Part shown: positions 15,704 to 24,522 of the stretch, one piece after another
Layout: each line of letters opens with the position of its first letter
How positions within the stretch are numbered: the first letter of the stretch is position 1
DNA from: Pseudaquabacterium inlustre
GTDB taxonomy: Bacteria; Pseudomonadota; Gammaproteobacteria; Burkholderiales; Burkholderiaceae_C
Reading direction: 5' to 3'
Assembly: GCF_038066595.1 (NCBI RefSeq)
Contig: NZ_JBBUTH010000011.1
Location: 1-64,000 of the forward strand
Length of the DNA: 64,000 nucleotides
Program-made: the position numbers and the translations under genes
Notes under the pieces: generated by a model
What the model saw: only the letters and a program-made list of their open reading frames with translations
Database searches by the model: none
Told to the model about the DNA's origin: nothing

Positions 15704-16825
15704 TCAGCCCGCCGCCTGCGGGTGCTTGGCCACGCGGAAGTGCCACCACGGCAGCGCCTGCGTCAGCGACAGCACCTCGCCGCCGTGCCAGGGGGCGTAG
15801 CCGGGCAGGGTGCTCAGCGTGTCGTGCCAGGCGCGGCTGGCCAGGGTCTCGCGCAGCTTCAGCACGGCGGGATGGTCCAGCGCATCCTTCAGGCACACGA
15901 GGAAGTAGTCCTCCTCGACCAGTGGCACGAAGTCCAGCCCGAACTGCCGCGCCGCGGCGGCCAGGCCGGGGCCCACGTCGGCCTGACCGCTGGCCACGGC
16001 GGCGGCCACGGCCACATGGCTGTCTTCCGGTGCGTCGTTCCAGCCCCGGATGCTGCCGGCCTCGATGCCGGCCTCGTCCACCAGGTGATCGAGCAGCAGC
16101 CGCGTGCCCGAGCCCGGTTGGCGGTTGACGAAGCGCGCCGTGCTGCCGCTGATGTCGGCCAGGCCGCGCAGGCCCAGCGGGTTGCCCGGCGCCACCATCA
16201 GGCCCTGCATGCGGCGCACGCAGCCGATCAGCTTGTGCACGCCGGGCTGCAGCAGCGGCTTCATGACCTTGGCGAACACCGGCGAGCCGGCCGGCAGTGG
16301 CGGCACGTGGAAGCCGGCCACCAGGCAGCGGCCCTGGGCCAGCGCGGTGAGGGCGTCCACGCTGCCGGCGAAGCGCAGCTCGATGTGCAGGCGCTCGGCG
16401 CTGCTGGCCCGGTCGCGCAGCAGTGGCAGCGCCAGGTCATGGCTGGCCAGGATGGGCAGCACATGCTGGTCGCCATCGAGCGCCTCGTCGAGCACGCGTT
16501 CCAGCTCGGCGCGCAGTGCCTCGATGTGCGGCGTCAGCCGGGTGCGGGCGCGCGTCTCGGCCCACAGCAGGCGGTCGGCAAAGGGCGTCAGCCGCGCCGG
16601 CTGGCCCTGCACCCAGGTCAGCAGCGGCTCGCCCAGCGTCTCCTCCCAGCGCTTGAGCGCGCCCCACACATGGCGGTAGCTGGCGCCCAGGGCCTTGGCG
16701 GCATGCTGGATGGAGCCATGCTCGCGCACCGCGCTGAGCAGGTCGAACAAGGGGTTGTGCAGCACCGCGCCACGCTGGTCGGTGGCCTCGAAGCTGTATT
16801 GCAGGTGGACGCCGCGGGTCTTCAT
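15704..16825 (-). CDS. ModE-type HTH regulator with periplasmic-binding-like domain
   Basis: This 373-residue protein joins an N-terminal LysR/ModE-like winged helix (DLLSAVREHGSIQHAAKALGASYRHVWGALKRWE, about residues 28-61) to a PBP-like ligand domain (about residues 100-320) of the type in molybdate-biosynthesis regulators. Motifs include FVNRQPGSGTRLLLDHL, ASGQADVGPGLAAAARQFGLDFVPL and an acidic stretch VEEDYFL. Such proteins are thought to sense molybdate, tungstate or related ligands. It is the last gene of a GNAT-TAXI-regulator run, starting 6 bp after the TAXI gene. It is a candidate to act on the aor/tup palindromes 17 kb away, but that is inference only. Confidence 0.78.
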   Translation of the reverse strand: MKTRGVHLQYSFEATDQRGAVLHNPLFDLLSAVREHGSIQHAAKALGASYRHVWGALKRWEETLGEPLLTWVQGQPARLTPFADRLLWAETRARTRLTPHIEALRAELERVLDEALDGDQHVLPILASHDLALPLLRDRASSAERLHIELRFAGSVDALTALAQGRCLVAGFHVPPLPAGSPVFAKVMKPLLQPGVHKLIGCVRRMQGLMVAPGNPLGLRGLADISGSTARFVNRQPGSGTRLLLDHLVDEAGIEAGSIRGWNDAPEDSHVAVAAAVASGQADVGPGLAAAARQFGLDFVPLVEEDYFLVCLKDALDHPAVLKLRETLASRAWHDTLSTLPGYAPWHGGEVLSLTQALPWWHFRVAKHPQAAG

Positions 16826-16831
16826 CGGCGG

Positions 16832-18244
16832 TCATTGTTGCAGCCGGCGCCGCACCAGCTGGATGTGGCTGCGCAGCGCGTACAGCGCGTCGGTGTGCGA
16901 CAGCGGCACGGTCACGTCGCTGACGCGGCGCTCGATCTCGTCCAGCTCGGCCAGCAGCTCGGCGGCCGGGCGCCGGCCCTGGGCCGCCTCCACCGCGCGC
17001 AGCCGCGCATACCAGCGGAACACGCGCGAGCGGATGCGGAAGTCGTACAGCGGCGGCAGCACGCGCGACAGCGGGATCAGCACCGCCACGATGGCCAGCA
17101 CCACCACCCACATGCGGTCGGCCAGGTTGGCCAGCCAGAACGGCAGCCAGCGCTGCAGCCAGGGCGGGCCGCTGCGGTAGAAGCGCTGGGCCTCGGGCGC
17201 CAGCGGGCGCTCGGTGTCGCCGGCGTTCGGGAACTCGCCCTTGCGCTGGAACCAGCCGGCGCCGCCGTGCACCTGCTGCGCCGCCTGCATGAACAGCTGC
17301 ACCAGCGCCGGGTGCAGGCCCTCGCGCGCCACCAGCGACGCGGTGGGCGCCACCAGGTGCGCATCGGCGGCCGGCAGGTCGGCGGCCAGGTCGGCCACGC
17401 CGCGCGGCAGCACCACCGGGCTCAGGAAGGGCAGGCGCCGCGCATGGGCCTCGCTGTGCGCCAGGCTCATCAGCCCGATGCCCGGCGTGCGCAGCAGCAT
17501 CTGCACCATCGGTGATTCGGGCGCCGAGGCCAGCGCCAGCGCGTCGAGCCGGCCTTCCAGCAGCTCCACCACGGCCGGTGTGGTGGGCAGGTTCGACAGC
17601 GTCAGCGCCGCGGGCGCCACGCCGTTGAGCGCCAGCAGCCGCGCCATCAGTGGCGGCACGCCGCTGCCGGGCGCGCCCACGTTGAGCTTCCAGCCGGCCA
17701 GCTGCGACAGGCGGTCGAAGGCCGGCGGCGCGCCGGCGGGCGCGGCCGGCTGGCGGGGTGGCGGAGCCAGCAGGCGCCGGGCGCTGTCGTGGCGGTAGAA
17801 CAGCCACACCGGCTCGTAGAACATGCGGCCCAGCGACAGCAGGCCGTCGCCGTCCTCGTCGCCGGTGCTGCCGGGGGACACACGCTGCGCCGCCAGCTCG
17901 TCGGCGCCGCCCTGCACGAAGGCGATGTCCACGCCCGAGCCGGGCTCGCGCAGCAGGGCCAGGTTCTCGGCCGCGCCCTGGGTGGCGCGCAGCTCGACCC
18001 GGATGCCGTGGCGCGCCAGCTGCTCGGCGTAGCGCTTGCCGAACTCGGCATACGCGCCCTGCGCGATGCCGGTGGCCAGCACCACACGGCGCGGTGGCGA
18101 GGGGTCCAGCCAGCGGTAGGCCAGCGCCAGCAGCAGCAGCCCGGCCAGCAGGAAGGGCCCGGCGGTCAGCGCCAGGCCGCGCAGCGCCGACAGCGTGGTG
18201 GGCATGCGCACCACGCTGTCGGCGCGGGGGCGGGGTAAGGTCAT
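16832..18244 (-). CDS. TAXI-family substrate-binding protein with C-terminal membrane helix
   Basis: This 470-residue protein has an N-terminal membrane helix (ALTAGPFLLAGLLLLALAYRWL). A TAXI-type periplasmic binding domain follows (VLATGIAQGAYAEFGKRYAEQLARHG, then VDIAFVQGGADELAAQ). A second hydrophobic helix lies near the C-terminus (MWVVVLAIVAVLIPLSRVLPPLYDF), followed by a cytoplasmic charged tail. TAXI proteins normally serve TRAP transporters, but no TRAP membrane genes are adjacent, and the two-helix build suggests sensing rather than transport. It lies between a GNAT gene (9 bp) and a ModE-like regulator (6 bp), so it may signal to that regulator. Confidence 0.78.
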   Translation of the reverse strand: MTLPRPRADSVVRMPTTLSALRGLALTAGPFLLAGLLLLALAYRWLDPSPPRRVVLATGIAQGAYAEFGKRYAEQLARHGIRVELRATQGAAENLALLREPGSGVDIAFVQGGADELAAQRVSPGSTGDEDGDGLLSLGRMFYEPVWLFYRHDSARRLLAPPPRQPAAPAGAPPAFDRLSQLAGWKLNVGAPGSGVPPLMARLLALNGVAPAALTLSNLPTTPAVVELLEGRLDALALASAPESPMVQMLLRTPGIGLMSLAHSEAHARRLPFLSPVVLPRGVADLAADLPAADAHLVAPTASLVAREGLHPALVQLFMQAAQQVHGGAGWFQRKGEFPNAGDTERPLAPEAQRFYRSGPPWLQRWLPFWLANLADRMWVVVLAIVAVLIPLSRVLPPLYDFRIRSRVFRWYARLRAVEAAQGRRPAAELLAELDEIERRVSDVTVPLSHTDALYALRSHIQLVRRRLQQ

Positions 18245-18253
18245 GCGGCCATG

Positions 18254-18961
18254 CTAGCCGCGGATGTGGCGCGAGCGAGCCGCGGTGGCCGCGGCCGACG
18301 ATTCGGCCGCCGCCGCGATGGCCTGCTGGCCGATCACCGCCGGCACCGGCCAGACGCGCTGAGCCACGGTGTCGAAGGGTGAGCGGTGGCGTGCCTCGGC
18401 TTGCCACTCGGCGCGGGTGATGCCGAACTCCTCCAGCATCACCTTGTGGCCGGCCTCGTGGTCGCGCAGCACCAGGTCCAGCGGGCGCAGGCCGCACAGG
18501 CGCATCAGCTGGCACGAGGGCTTGTTCTCGGGGGCGGCGGCGCCCACCAGCATGTCCACGTTGCTCAGCGCGAAGGCCGCCGACACGCACAGCCGCCCCA
18601 GCTCCAGGCTGTAGCGGCCGTGCCAGAAGCGGTCATGGGTCCAGATGCCCATCTCCACCGCGCCGGGGCGGGTGGCATGCGGCAGGAAACGGAACAGCGA
18701 GATCCAGTCTCCAGTTTCCTTGACCACGGCCGATATGCCTGCAAGGCGACCCTTGCGGGCCGCCTCGACGATCACGGACATGCGATCCAGCACATCGTGC
18801 TCGGCCTCGGGCCGGGACCACAGCAGATGCTGGTTGAACAGGGGGTTGCGGCTGGCCTGGTAGAGGGGCCAGGCATCGCTCAGGGCCACAGGCCGCAGGG
18901 CGATGCGACGGCTGTGGGCGCGCTCGAGCTCGAGCGTCAGCTGGTGGAAGTCGAAGTTCAT
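18254..18961 (-). CDS. GNAT-family acetyltransferase
   Basis: This 235-residue protein resembles RimJ/RimL-type GNAT acetyltransferases: IALRPVALSDAWPLYQASRNP at the N-terminus, WISLFRFLP and VEMGIWTHDRFWHGRYSLELGRLCVSAAF in the acetyl-CoA region, then NVDMLVGAAAPENKPS. The substrate is unknown. The C-terminal 30 residues are Ala/Ser-rich and probably disordered. It is the first gene of a three-gene run with the TAXI protein and the ModE-like regulator, and is divergent from the EAL-domain gene. Confidence 0.7.
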   Translation of the reverse strand: MNFDFHQLTLELERAHSRRIALRPVALSDAWPLYQASRNPLFNQHLLWSRPEAEHDVLDRMSVIVEAARKGRLAGISAVVKETGDWISLFRFLPHATRPGAVEMGIWTHDRFWHGRYSLELGRLCVSAAFALSNVDMLVGAAAPENKPSCQLMRLCGLRPLDLVLRDHEAGHKVMLEEFGITRAEWQAEARHRSPFDTVAQRVWPVPAVIGQQAIAAAAESSAAATAARSRHIRG

Positions 18962-19051
18962 GGGCCGGCTTGTTTCGTTCAGCGGCGGGGCGCGAAGCCC
19001 CGCGTGAAGGAATGGCCGGCAGCAGTTGGGTCATCACGAAGTAGGTACTGC

Positions 19052-20749
19052 ATGCGTCGCGACGAGATGGGTTTGATGTTGGAATCTGTCGACGCCATGG
19101 CGCTTGACCACCTGATCGGACAGGCTGGCGAGGCGGTGATCCATGTCGATGACCAGTGGATCGTAAGGTTCTGTAACCGCGTCTATCTCGAAAATATCGG
19201 GCTGCAACGCCACGAAGTTCTCGGACGGACGCCGTTCGAATACCAGCCGGGGTTTGAACGTTCGATCTTTTTCAGCTGCATCGAGACCTGCCGGCGCGAA
19301 CGCAAGCCCGCAGCGCGCATCGGCTACTCGACGATCCTCAAGCGCTGGCTGATGGTGCGGGTGTTCCCCTGCGACGGCGGCACCATGATGCTGGCCAACG
19401 ACGCCTCCGAGGGTGTGGTGCGCCAGTACCAGCTGGCCCAGCGCGCCGCCCAGGACGAGCTGACCGGCCTGCCCAACAAGCTGCAGCTGCTGGAGGTGCT
19501 GGAGTCGCGCCCGCCCGAGGCCGCGCCGCTGCGCCTGGCCGTGCTGGGGCTCGACCGCTTCCGCCAGGTGATCGACGCGCGAGGCTATGCCGGCGGCGAC
19601 ATGGCCATCCTGGAGATCGCCTCGCGCCTGCAGTCGGCCACGCTGCCCGACGAGCAGCTGTTCCGGCTGACCGGTGACGAGTTCGCGCTGCTGCTTCCCG
19701 ACGGCGCTGCGGCCGACGAGCGGCTGGACGTGCTGGTGGCGCGCTGCAGCCTGCCGGTGGTGCTGGAGGGCACGATGTTCGTGCTGGGCGCCACCGCCGG
19801 CTGTGTGCCGGCGGTGGCCGGCGCGGGGGTGTCGGCCGAGCAGCTGATCAAGCAGGCCGCGCTGGCGCTGCGCCATGCCAAGAAGGTGCGGCGCGGCGGC
19901 ACGCTGGCCTACCAGCCGGCGCTGGAGGTGGCCTCGCAGCAGCGCGCCGGACTCGAGTCGCAGCTGCGCGCGGCCATCGAGCAGCAGCAGTTCACGCTGG
20001 TGCTGCAGCCCAAGGGCCGGCTTGACAGCGGCCATGTGGTGGGCGCCGAGGCCCTGATCCGCTGGCAGCATCCCGAGCGCGGCATGGTGTCGCCGGCCGA
20101 GTTTCTGCCGCTGGCCGAGGAATGCGGACTGATGCTGCGCATCGACCAGCTGGTGCTGGAGATGGCGGTGCAGCAGGTGGCGGCGCTGCGTGCACTGGAC
20201 CTGGCCATGCCGGTGAGCATCAACCTGGGTGTGGACTCGCTGGCCGACCCCACGCTGGCCAGCCGCGTGCAGACCGCGCTGGACGCCGCGGGCGTGCCGC
20301 CGGTGCTGCTGGAGGTGGAGGTGCCCGAGGGCGCGGTGATGAAGGACGTGGACACCAGCGCCCAGGTGCTGGCGGCACTCGGCGCCATGGGCGTGGCCAT
20401 CAGCATCGACGACTTCGGTACCGGCTACTCCTCGTTCGCGTACCTGGCGCGCTTTCCGGTGCATGCGCTGAAGATCGACCGCTCCTTCGTGGCCGACATG
20501 CAGCGCAACGGCGCCAGCCTGAAGATCGTGCGCGCCATGGTGCGCCTGGCGCACTCGCTGCAGATGCAGGTGGTGGCCGAGGGCGCCGAGACCGAGTCCG
20601 AGATCGAGCAGTTGCGCCGCATGCGCTGCGACCAGGTGCAGGGCTACGGCTACGGCCGGCCGATGCCGCTGGACCGCTTCATCGACTTTGCGCGGGGCCA
20701 CCGGCCGCAGGCGCTGGCGCCGGCGATGCCCGATCCGATGATCGTCTGA
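19052..20749 (+). CDS. PAS-GGDEF(degenerate)-EAL cyclic-di-GMP protein
   Basis: This 565-residue protein has a PAS-like sensor domain (residues 15-115), a GGDEF domain (130-290) and an EAL domain (310-550). The GGDEF signature is TGDEF (207-211). The Asn that contacts guanine in the FKxIND motif is replaced (FRQVID), so cyclase activity is doubtful. The EAL domain keeps EAL (Glu333), DDFGTGYSS (Asp453-Asp454), KIDRSF, AEGAE and QGYGYGRP, so it is probably an active c-di-GMP phosphodiesterase. GTP binding by the degenerate domain could regulate it. No membrane helix is seen. The ATG at 19052 was chosen; another ATG lies five codons downstream. Confidence 0.85.
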   Translation: MRRDEMGLMLESVDAMALDHLIGQAGEAVIHVDDQWIVRFCNRVYLENIGLQRHEVLGRTPFEYQPGFERSIFFSCIETCRRERKPAARIGYSTILKRWLMVRVFPCDGGTMMLANDASEGVVRQYQLAQRAAQDELTGLPNKLQLLEVLESRPPEAAPLRLAVLGLDRFRQVIDARGYAGGDMAILEIASRLQSATLPDEQLFRLTGDEFALLLPDGAAADERLDVLVARCSLPVVLEGTMFVLGATAGCVPAVAGAGVSAEQLIKQAALALRHAKKVRRGGTLAYQPALEVASQQRAGLESQLRAAIEQQQFTLVLQPKGRLDSGHVVGAEALIRWQHPERGMVSPAEFLPLAEECGLMLRIDQLVLEMAVQQVAALRALDLAMPVSINLGVDSLADPTLASRVQTALDAAGVPPVLLEVEVPEGAVMKDVDTSAQVLAALGAMGVAISIDDFGTGYSSFAYLARFPVHALKIDRSFVADMQRNGASLKIVRAMVRLAHSLQMQVVAEGAETESEIEQLRRMRCDQVQGYGYGRPMPLDRFIDFARGHRPQALAPAMPDPMIV

Positions 20750-20759
20750 GCCGGACCGG

Positions 20760-22139
20760 TCAGGCCGCCGTGGCCAGCGGCCGCGGCGCCGGGGCCCAGC
20801 GCGGCAGCAGCCAGGCCACGGCCAGCGCCAGCGCCGCGAACAGCGCATGGCTGGCGGCGCCGGCGCGTGCCAGGTCGGCCGCGGCCGGCTCGCCGTGCGT
20901 GGCCGTCAGCGTGAAGTACAGCGTGCCCACCGCGGCCACGCCCAGCGCATTGCCGAACCACTGCACGCTGCCCACCAGGCCGGCGGCCAGGCTCAGCTGA
21001 CCGGCGGGCGCGGCGGCCACCGCACGGGCGATCAGCGGGCCCATCACCAGACCCATGCCCAGGCCGGTGAGCACCATCGGCGCCAGCAGCAGGCCCAGGG
21101 GCTTCTGCGTGGCCAGTGCCAGCGCCAGCAGGCCATGGCCGCTGGCCAGCACCAGCGCGCCGGCGGCCAGCAGGTCGCCCCGCCAGCGCGCGGCCAGTGG
21201 CCGCGCCCCGAAGTTGGTGGCCAGGAAGCCCGCCACCATGGCGCTGAACACCACGCCGGCCCAGTGCGGCGGCAGCTGGTAGAGGCTTTGCAGCGTCAGC
21301 GAGAAGATCAGCATGAACGAGGCCACGCTGGCGTAGAAGGCCAGCACCGTGCCCAGCGCGCCGACGAAGCGTGGCTCGAACACCGCCAGCGCCACCAGCG
21401 GCGCCTGGCCCGAGGCGGCCAGTGCCTGCTGGCGCCGGCCGAACAGCGCCAGCCCCAGCACGCCCAGCAGGGCCGGCAGCAGCAGCCAGGCCGGCCAGTG
21501 CAGGCGGCGGCCCTCGATCAGCGGCAGCATCAGTGCCACCACCGAGCCGGCCAGCAGCAGCACGCTGGCCAGGTCGATGCGGCGCGGCAATCCGTCCGGG
21601 CCGCGGTGCCGCCGCAGGCGCCAGGCCACCGTGGCGGCAAAGCCGGCGCTCAGCAGGAACTCGGCCCGCCAGCCCAGGCGGGCGGGGTTCAGTGCAATCA
21701 GCGCGCCGCCCACCAGCTGGCCCAGGCCCGAGCCCAGGCCCAGTGCCGCGCCATAGCCGGCGAAGGCGCGCTCGCGCGCGGGGGCGTCGGGCAAGCGGCC
21801 GATCAGCGCCAGCACCTGCGGCGACAGCAGCGCCGCGCCCAGGCCCTGCAGCGCACGCGCCGCGATCAGCTGCCAGGGGGCCTGCGCCGCGGCGCAGCCC
21901 AGCGCGGCCAGACCGAACAACGCCATGCCGGCGCGGAAGCCGCGCAGCGGCCCCAGCCGCTCGCCGAGGCGGGCCCCGGCCACCAGCGTGGCGCCGAACA
22001 TCAGGCCGAACACCGCCACGCACCATTGCAGTTCGCTGGGGCTGGCCTGCAGCGCCGCGCGGATCGACGGCAGGGCGACGCTGATCGCGAAGAAGTCGAA
22101 CGTGATCAGAAAGGTTCCGGCTAGCAGCAGGGCGGTCAT
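20760..22139 (-). CDS. MFS drug/metabolite transporter (DHA2-like)
   Basis: This 459-residue inner-membrane protein has about 14 hydrophobic helices. It begins FLITFDFFAISVALPSIRAAL, typical of the DHA2 branch, with GARLGERLGPLRGFRAGM in the loop between helices 2 and 3 (the MFS motif A) and ARALQGLGAALLSPQVLALI as motif B. Proton-driven efflux of drugs or metabolites is likely; the substrate is not predictable. It converges on the EAL gene with a 10-bp gap and is divergent from xdhC with a 200-bp gap. Confidence 0.85.
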   Translation of the reverse strand: MTALLLAGTFLITFDFFAISVALPSIRAALQASPSELQWCVAVFGLMFGATLVAGARLGERLGPLRGFRAGMALFGLAALGCAAAQAPWQLIAARALQGLGAALLSPQVLALIGRLPDAPARERAFAGYGAALGLGSGLGQLVGGALIALNPARLGWRAEFLLSAGFAATVAWRLRRHRGPDGLPRRIDLASVLLLAGSVVALMLPLIEGRRLHWPAWLLLPALLGVLGLALFGRRQQALAASGQAPLVALAVFEPRFVGALGTVLAFYASVASFMLIFSLTLQSLYQLPPHWAGVVFSAMVAGFLATNFGARPLAARWRGDLLAAGALVLASGHGLLALALATQKPLGLLLAPMVLTGLGMGLVMGPLIARAVAAAPAGQLSLAAGLVGSVQWFGNALGVAAVGTLYFTLTATHGEPAAADLARAGAASHALFAALALAVAWLLPRWAPAPRPLATAA

Positions 22140-22339
22140 CGGCGGTACGGCTCAGGTGCAGATGCCAGCCGCAGCGGCCGGGCGCCGGGGCAGTGTAGCG
22201 GCCGGGGCCGGCTGTCGCCGGGGCGCACAGCCCGCCCTTGCCCCTACGCGCAAGACCGCATGGTGGGCATGGCAAGCTTGTGTTTTGATGACGCATTGCC
22301 CGGTCGATCCGCGCCCGGGCCCCGTCAGACGCAGGAACC

Positions 22340-23344
22340 ATGGACAACGTCGATCTCAACGTGCTGCGCCAGATCACCCAGTGGGTGGCGGCCGGCCACC
22401 GCGTGGTGCTGGGCACCATCACCCGCACCTGGGGCTCCGCCCCGCGGCCGCCCGGCTCCACCGTGGCGGTGCGCGATGACGGCCTGATCGCCGGCAGCGT
22501 GTCGGGCGGCTGCATCGAGGACGACCTGATCGACAAGGCGCGCGGCGGCGTGCTGGCGGCCGGCGTGCCCAAGGTCATCCGCTACGGCATCGATGCCGAT
22601 GCCGCGCACCGCTTCGGCCTGCCCTGCGGCGGCCTGATCGAGCTGGTGCTCGAGCCCGTGCTGCCGCGCACCCGGCTCGACGAGCTGCTGGCCCGCCTGG
22701 CCGACGGCCAGCGCGTGCGCCGCGTGCTGACGCTGGCCACCGGCGAGGTGAGCCTGCAGCCCGCCACCGATACCGACGAGCTCGCGCTCAGCGACACCAC
22801 GCTCACCACCCACCACGGCCCGCACTGGCGGCTGCTGCTGATCGGCGCCGGCCAGATGACGCAGTACCTGGCGCAGATGGGCACGGCGCTCGGCTACCAG
22901 GTGATCGTGTGCGACCCGCGCGAGGAATACGCCGAGGGCTTTGCCATCGAGGGTGCCACGCTGCTGCGCACCATGCCCGACGACACCGTGCGCGACCTGC
23001 GCGTGGACGGGCACACCGCGGTGATCGCCCTCACGCACGACCCGAAGCTGGACGACCTGGCGCTGATGGAGGCGCTGACCAGCGAGGCCTTCTACGTCGG
23101 CGCCATCGGCTCGCGTGCCAACCAGGCCAAGCGGCGCGAGCGGCTGAAGGAGCACTTCGGCATCACCGACGCCCAGCTCGACCGCCTGCACGGCCCGGTG
23201 GGACTGAAGAACGGCGCGCGCACGCCGCCCGAGATCGCGGTGAGCATCCTGGCCGAGGTGACGGCCGTGCGCTACGGCTTCCGCGTGCCCGAGCCGGTGG
23301 CGGTCAAGGCGCAGGCCGCGGTGGAAGCCGGCTGCGTGACCTGA
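22340..23344 (+). CDS. XdhC/CoxI-family molybdenum-enzyme maturation protein
   Basis: This 334-residue cytoplasmic protein has the XdhC_CoxI domain (VVLGTITRTWGSAPRPPGSTV, SVSGGCIEDD, residues 20-70) and the C-terminal XdhC Rossmann domain (LLLIGAGQMTQYLAQMG, ALTHDPKLDDLAL, YVGAIGSRANQAKRRERL). Members bind the molybdenum cofactor, promote its sulfuration and insert it into xanthine-dehydrogenase-type enzymes. No such enzyme lies beside it here, so its client is elsewhere. It abuts the convergent ABC ATPase gene with no gap. Confidence 0.87.
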   Translation: MDNVDLNVLRQITQWVAAGHRVVLGTITRTWGSAPRPPGSTVAVRDDGLIAGSVSGGCIEDDLIDKARGGVLAAGVPKVIRYGIDADAAHRFGLPCGGLIELVLEPVLPRTRLDELLARLADGQRVRRVLTLATGEVSLQPATDTDELALSDTTLTTHHGPHWRLLLIGAGQMTQYLAQMGTALGYQVIVCDPREEYAEGFAIEGATLLRTMPDDTVRDLRVDGHTAVIALTHDPKLDDLALMEALTSEAFYVGAIGSRANQAKRRERLKEHFGITDAQLDRLHGPVGLKNGARTPPEIAVSILAEVTAVRYGFRVPEPVAVKAQAAVEAGCVT

Positions 23345-24007
23345 TCACCCGGCCGCCGGCGGCATCACGACCGAGGCCGTCAGCGGCAGCACCTCGTCCA
23401 GCGGCTCGCCGCTGGCGATCAGCACGGCGCGGCCCTGCGGGTCATCCGCCAGATCGGCCAGCGCCTCGAACAGGTGATCCACCGAGGCCGCGTCCAGCCC
23501 CGCCGTGGGTTCGTCCAGCAGCGTCAGCGGGCATCGCGCGGCCAGCGCCGCCGCCAGCCACAGCTTGTGCCGCGTGCCGGTGGACAGCGCCAGCAGCGGC
23601 TTGCCCAGGTGCTCGGCCAGCGCGAAGGCCTGCACATGGCGGGTGAACGTGGCCTCGTCCCAGCGCGCATGGCGCTGGCGCAGCGCGGCCACCAGGTCGG
23701 GTGCCGGCATCGGGTCGTCGCGGCCGGCGCGGTGGTCGAACGCGAAGACGGCGGTGCGCCAGGTGGCCGAGCCCGGCGCGCCGTGCACACCGTGCAGCGT
23801 GATGCGGCCGCGCTGCGGCGTCAGCGCACCGGCCACCAGGGCCAGCAGCGTGGTCTTGCCGCAGCCCATGTCGCCCCCCAGCGCCGTGACGCCGGCCGGC
23901 ACCGCGGCGCTGAAGCCGCGCAGCAGGGCGGGCTGGCCGGGGTAGGCAAAGTGCAGGTCGTCCAGGTGCAACAGCGCTGCGGGCGGGGGGCGGTGATCGG
24001 CGTGCAT
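23345..24007 (-). CDS. Orphan ABC-type ATP-binding protein with degenerate signature
   Basis: This 220-residue protein has Walker A GGDMGCGKTT, Walker B LTLLDEPTAGLD and a Ser-loop LIASGEP where the switch His is normally found. The ABC signature is altered (LSTGTRHK instead of LSGGQ). No permease is next to it. It may be the ATPase of a CcmA-like exporter or an uncoupled regulatory ATPase. It abuts xdhC tail to tail. Confidence 0.7.
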   Translation of the reverse strand: MHADHRPPPAALLHLDDLHFAYPGQPALLRGFSAAVPAGVTALGGDMGCGKTTLLALVAGALTPQRGRITLHGVHGAPGSATWRTAVFAFDHRAGRDDPMPAPDLVAALRQRHARWDEATFTRHVQAFALAEHLGKPLLALSTGTRHKLWLAAALAARCPLTLLDEPTAGLDAASVDHLFEALADLADDPQGRAVLIASGEPLDEVLPLTASVVMPPAAG

Positions 24008-24066
24008 GGGGCGGCATTCTGGCCGGCGATGCGGCCCGCCTGCCGGCCCCGCGACAATCCGCGGCG

Positions 24067-24444
24067 ATGAGCCAAGACGACTACCAGATCCCCATCCCGC
24101 CCTCGTTCGAGGCGGTGTACCGCGACCCGCGCGGCCGCCTCACCGTGCCGCTGGCCGAGTTCCGCGCCCGCTACGAGCTGTGCGAGGACATGGCCCAGCT
24201 GCTGGTCGAGCGCAGCCAGGAGGTGCACCACGGCCAGGGCGTGTCGGAGGACATCATCCTGCAGCGCACCGAGGACGGCCTGGCCAGCGACGGCGCCGGT
24301 TTCAGCGCCGCCGAGGCGCGCTGGGTGGTCACGCGCCTAGCCGAACTGCTGAACTGGCCGTGGGCCCACCGGCCGATGCCCGAAGACGCGGCGCCGGAGT
24401 CGACCGACGAGGACCGGGAACACCGGCGTCATCCCCGGTTCTGA
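24067..24444 (+). CDS. Conserved hypothetical acidic protein
   Basis: This 125-residue soluble protein has no recognised domain. It starts MSQDDYQIPIPPSFEAVYRDPRGRL and contains an amphipathic helical middle (LCEDMAQLLVERSQEV, then AEARWVVTRLAELLNW). The tail is acidic and then basic. There is no signal peptide or membrane segment. It is divergent from the ABC ATPase gene and lies 78 bp before the ClpP-like gene. The coding call rests on codon pattern and a plausible start at 24067. Confidence 0.6.
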   Translation: MSQDDYQIPIPPSFEAVYRDPRGRLTVPLAEFRARYELCEDMAQLLVERSQEVHHGQGVSEDIILQRTEDGLASDGAGFSAAEARWVVTRLAELLNWPWAHRPMPEDAAPESTDEDREHRRHPRF

Positions 24445-24522
24445 GCACGCTGCTCGGGCAGCCGCGATGGCTTAGCATGCGGCCATCCCTCCATTGACCC
24501 CCCTTTCGCGGGAGCCCTCGCC

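Noticed and set aside
18985..19003. Hairpin GCGGGGC/GCCCCGC between the GNAT and EAL genes
   Set aside because: There is no T run on either strand and it lies in a divergent promoter region, so it is not convincing as a terminator; too little to call an operator.
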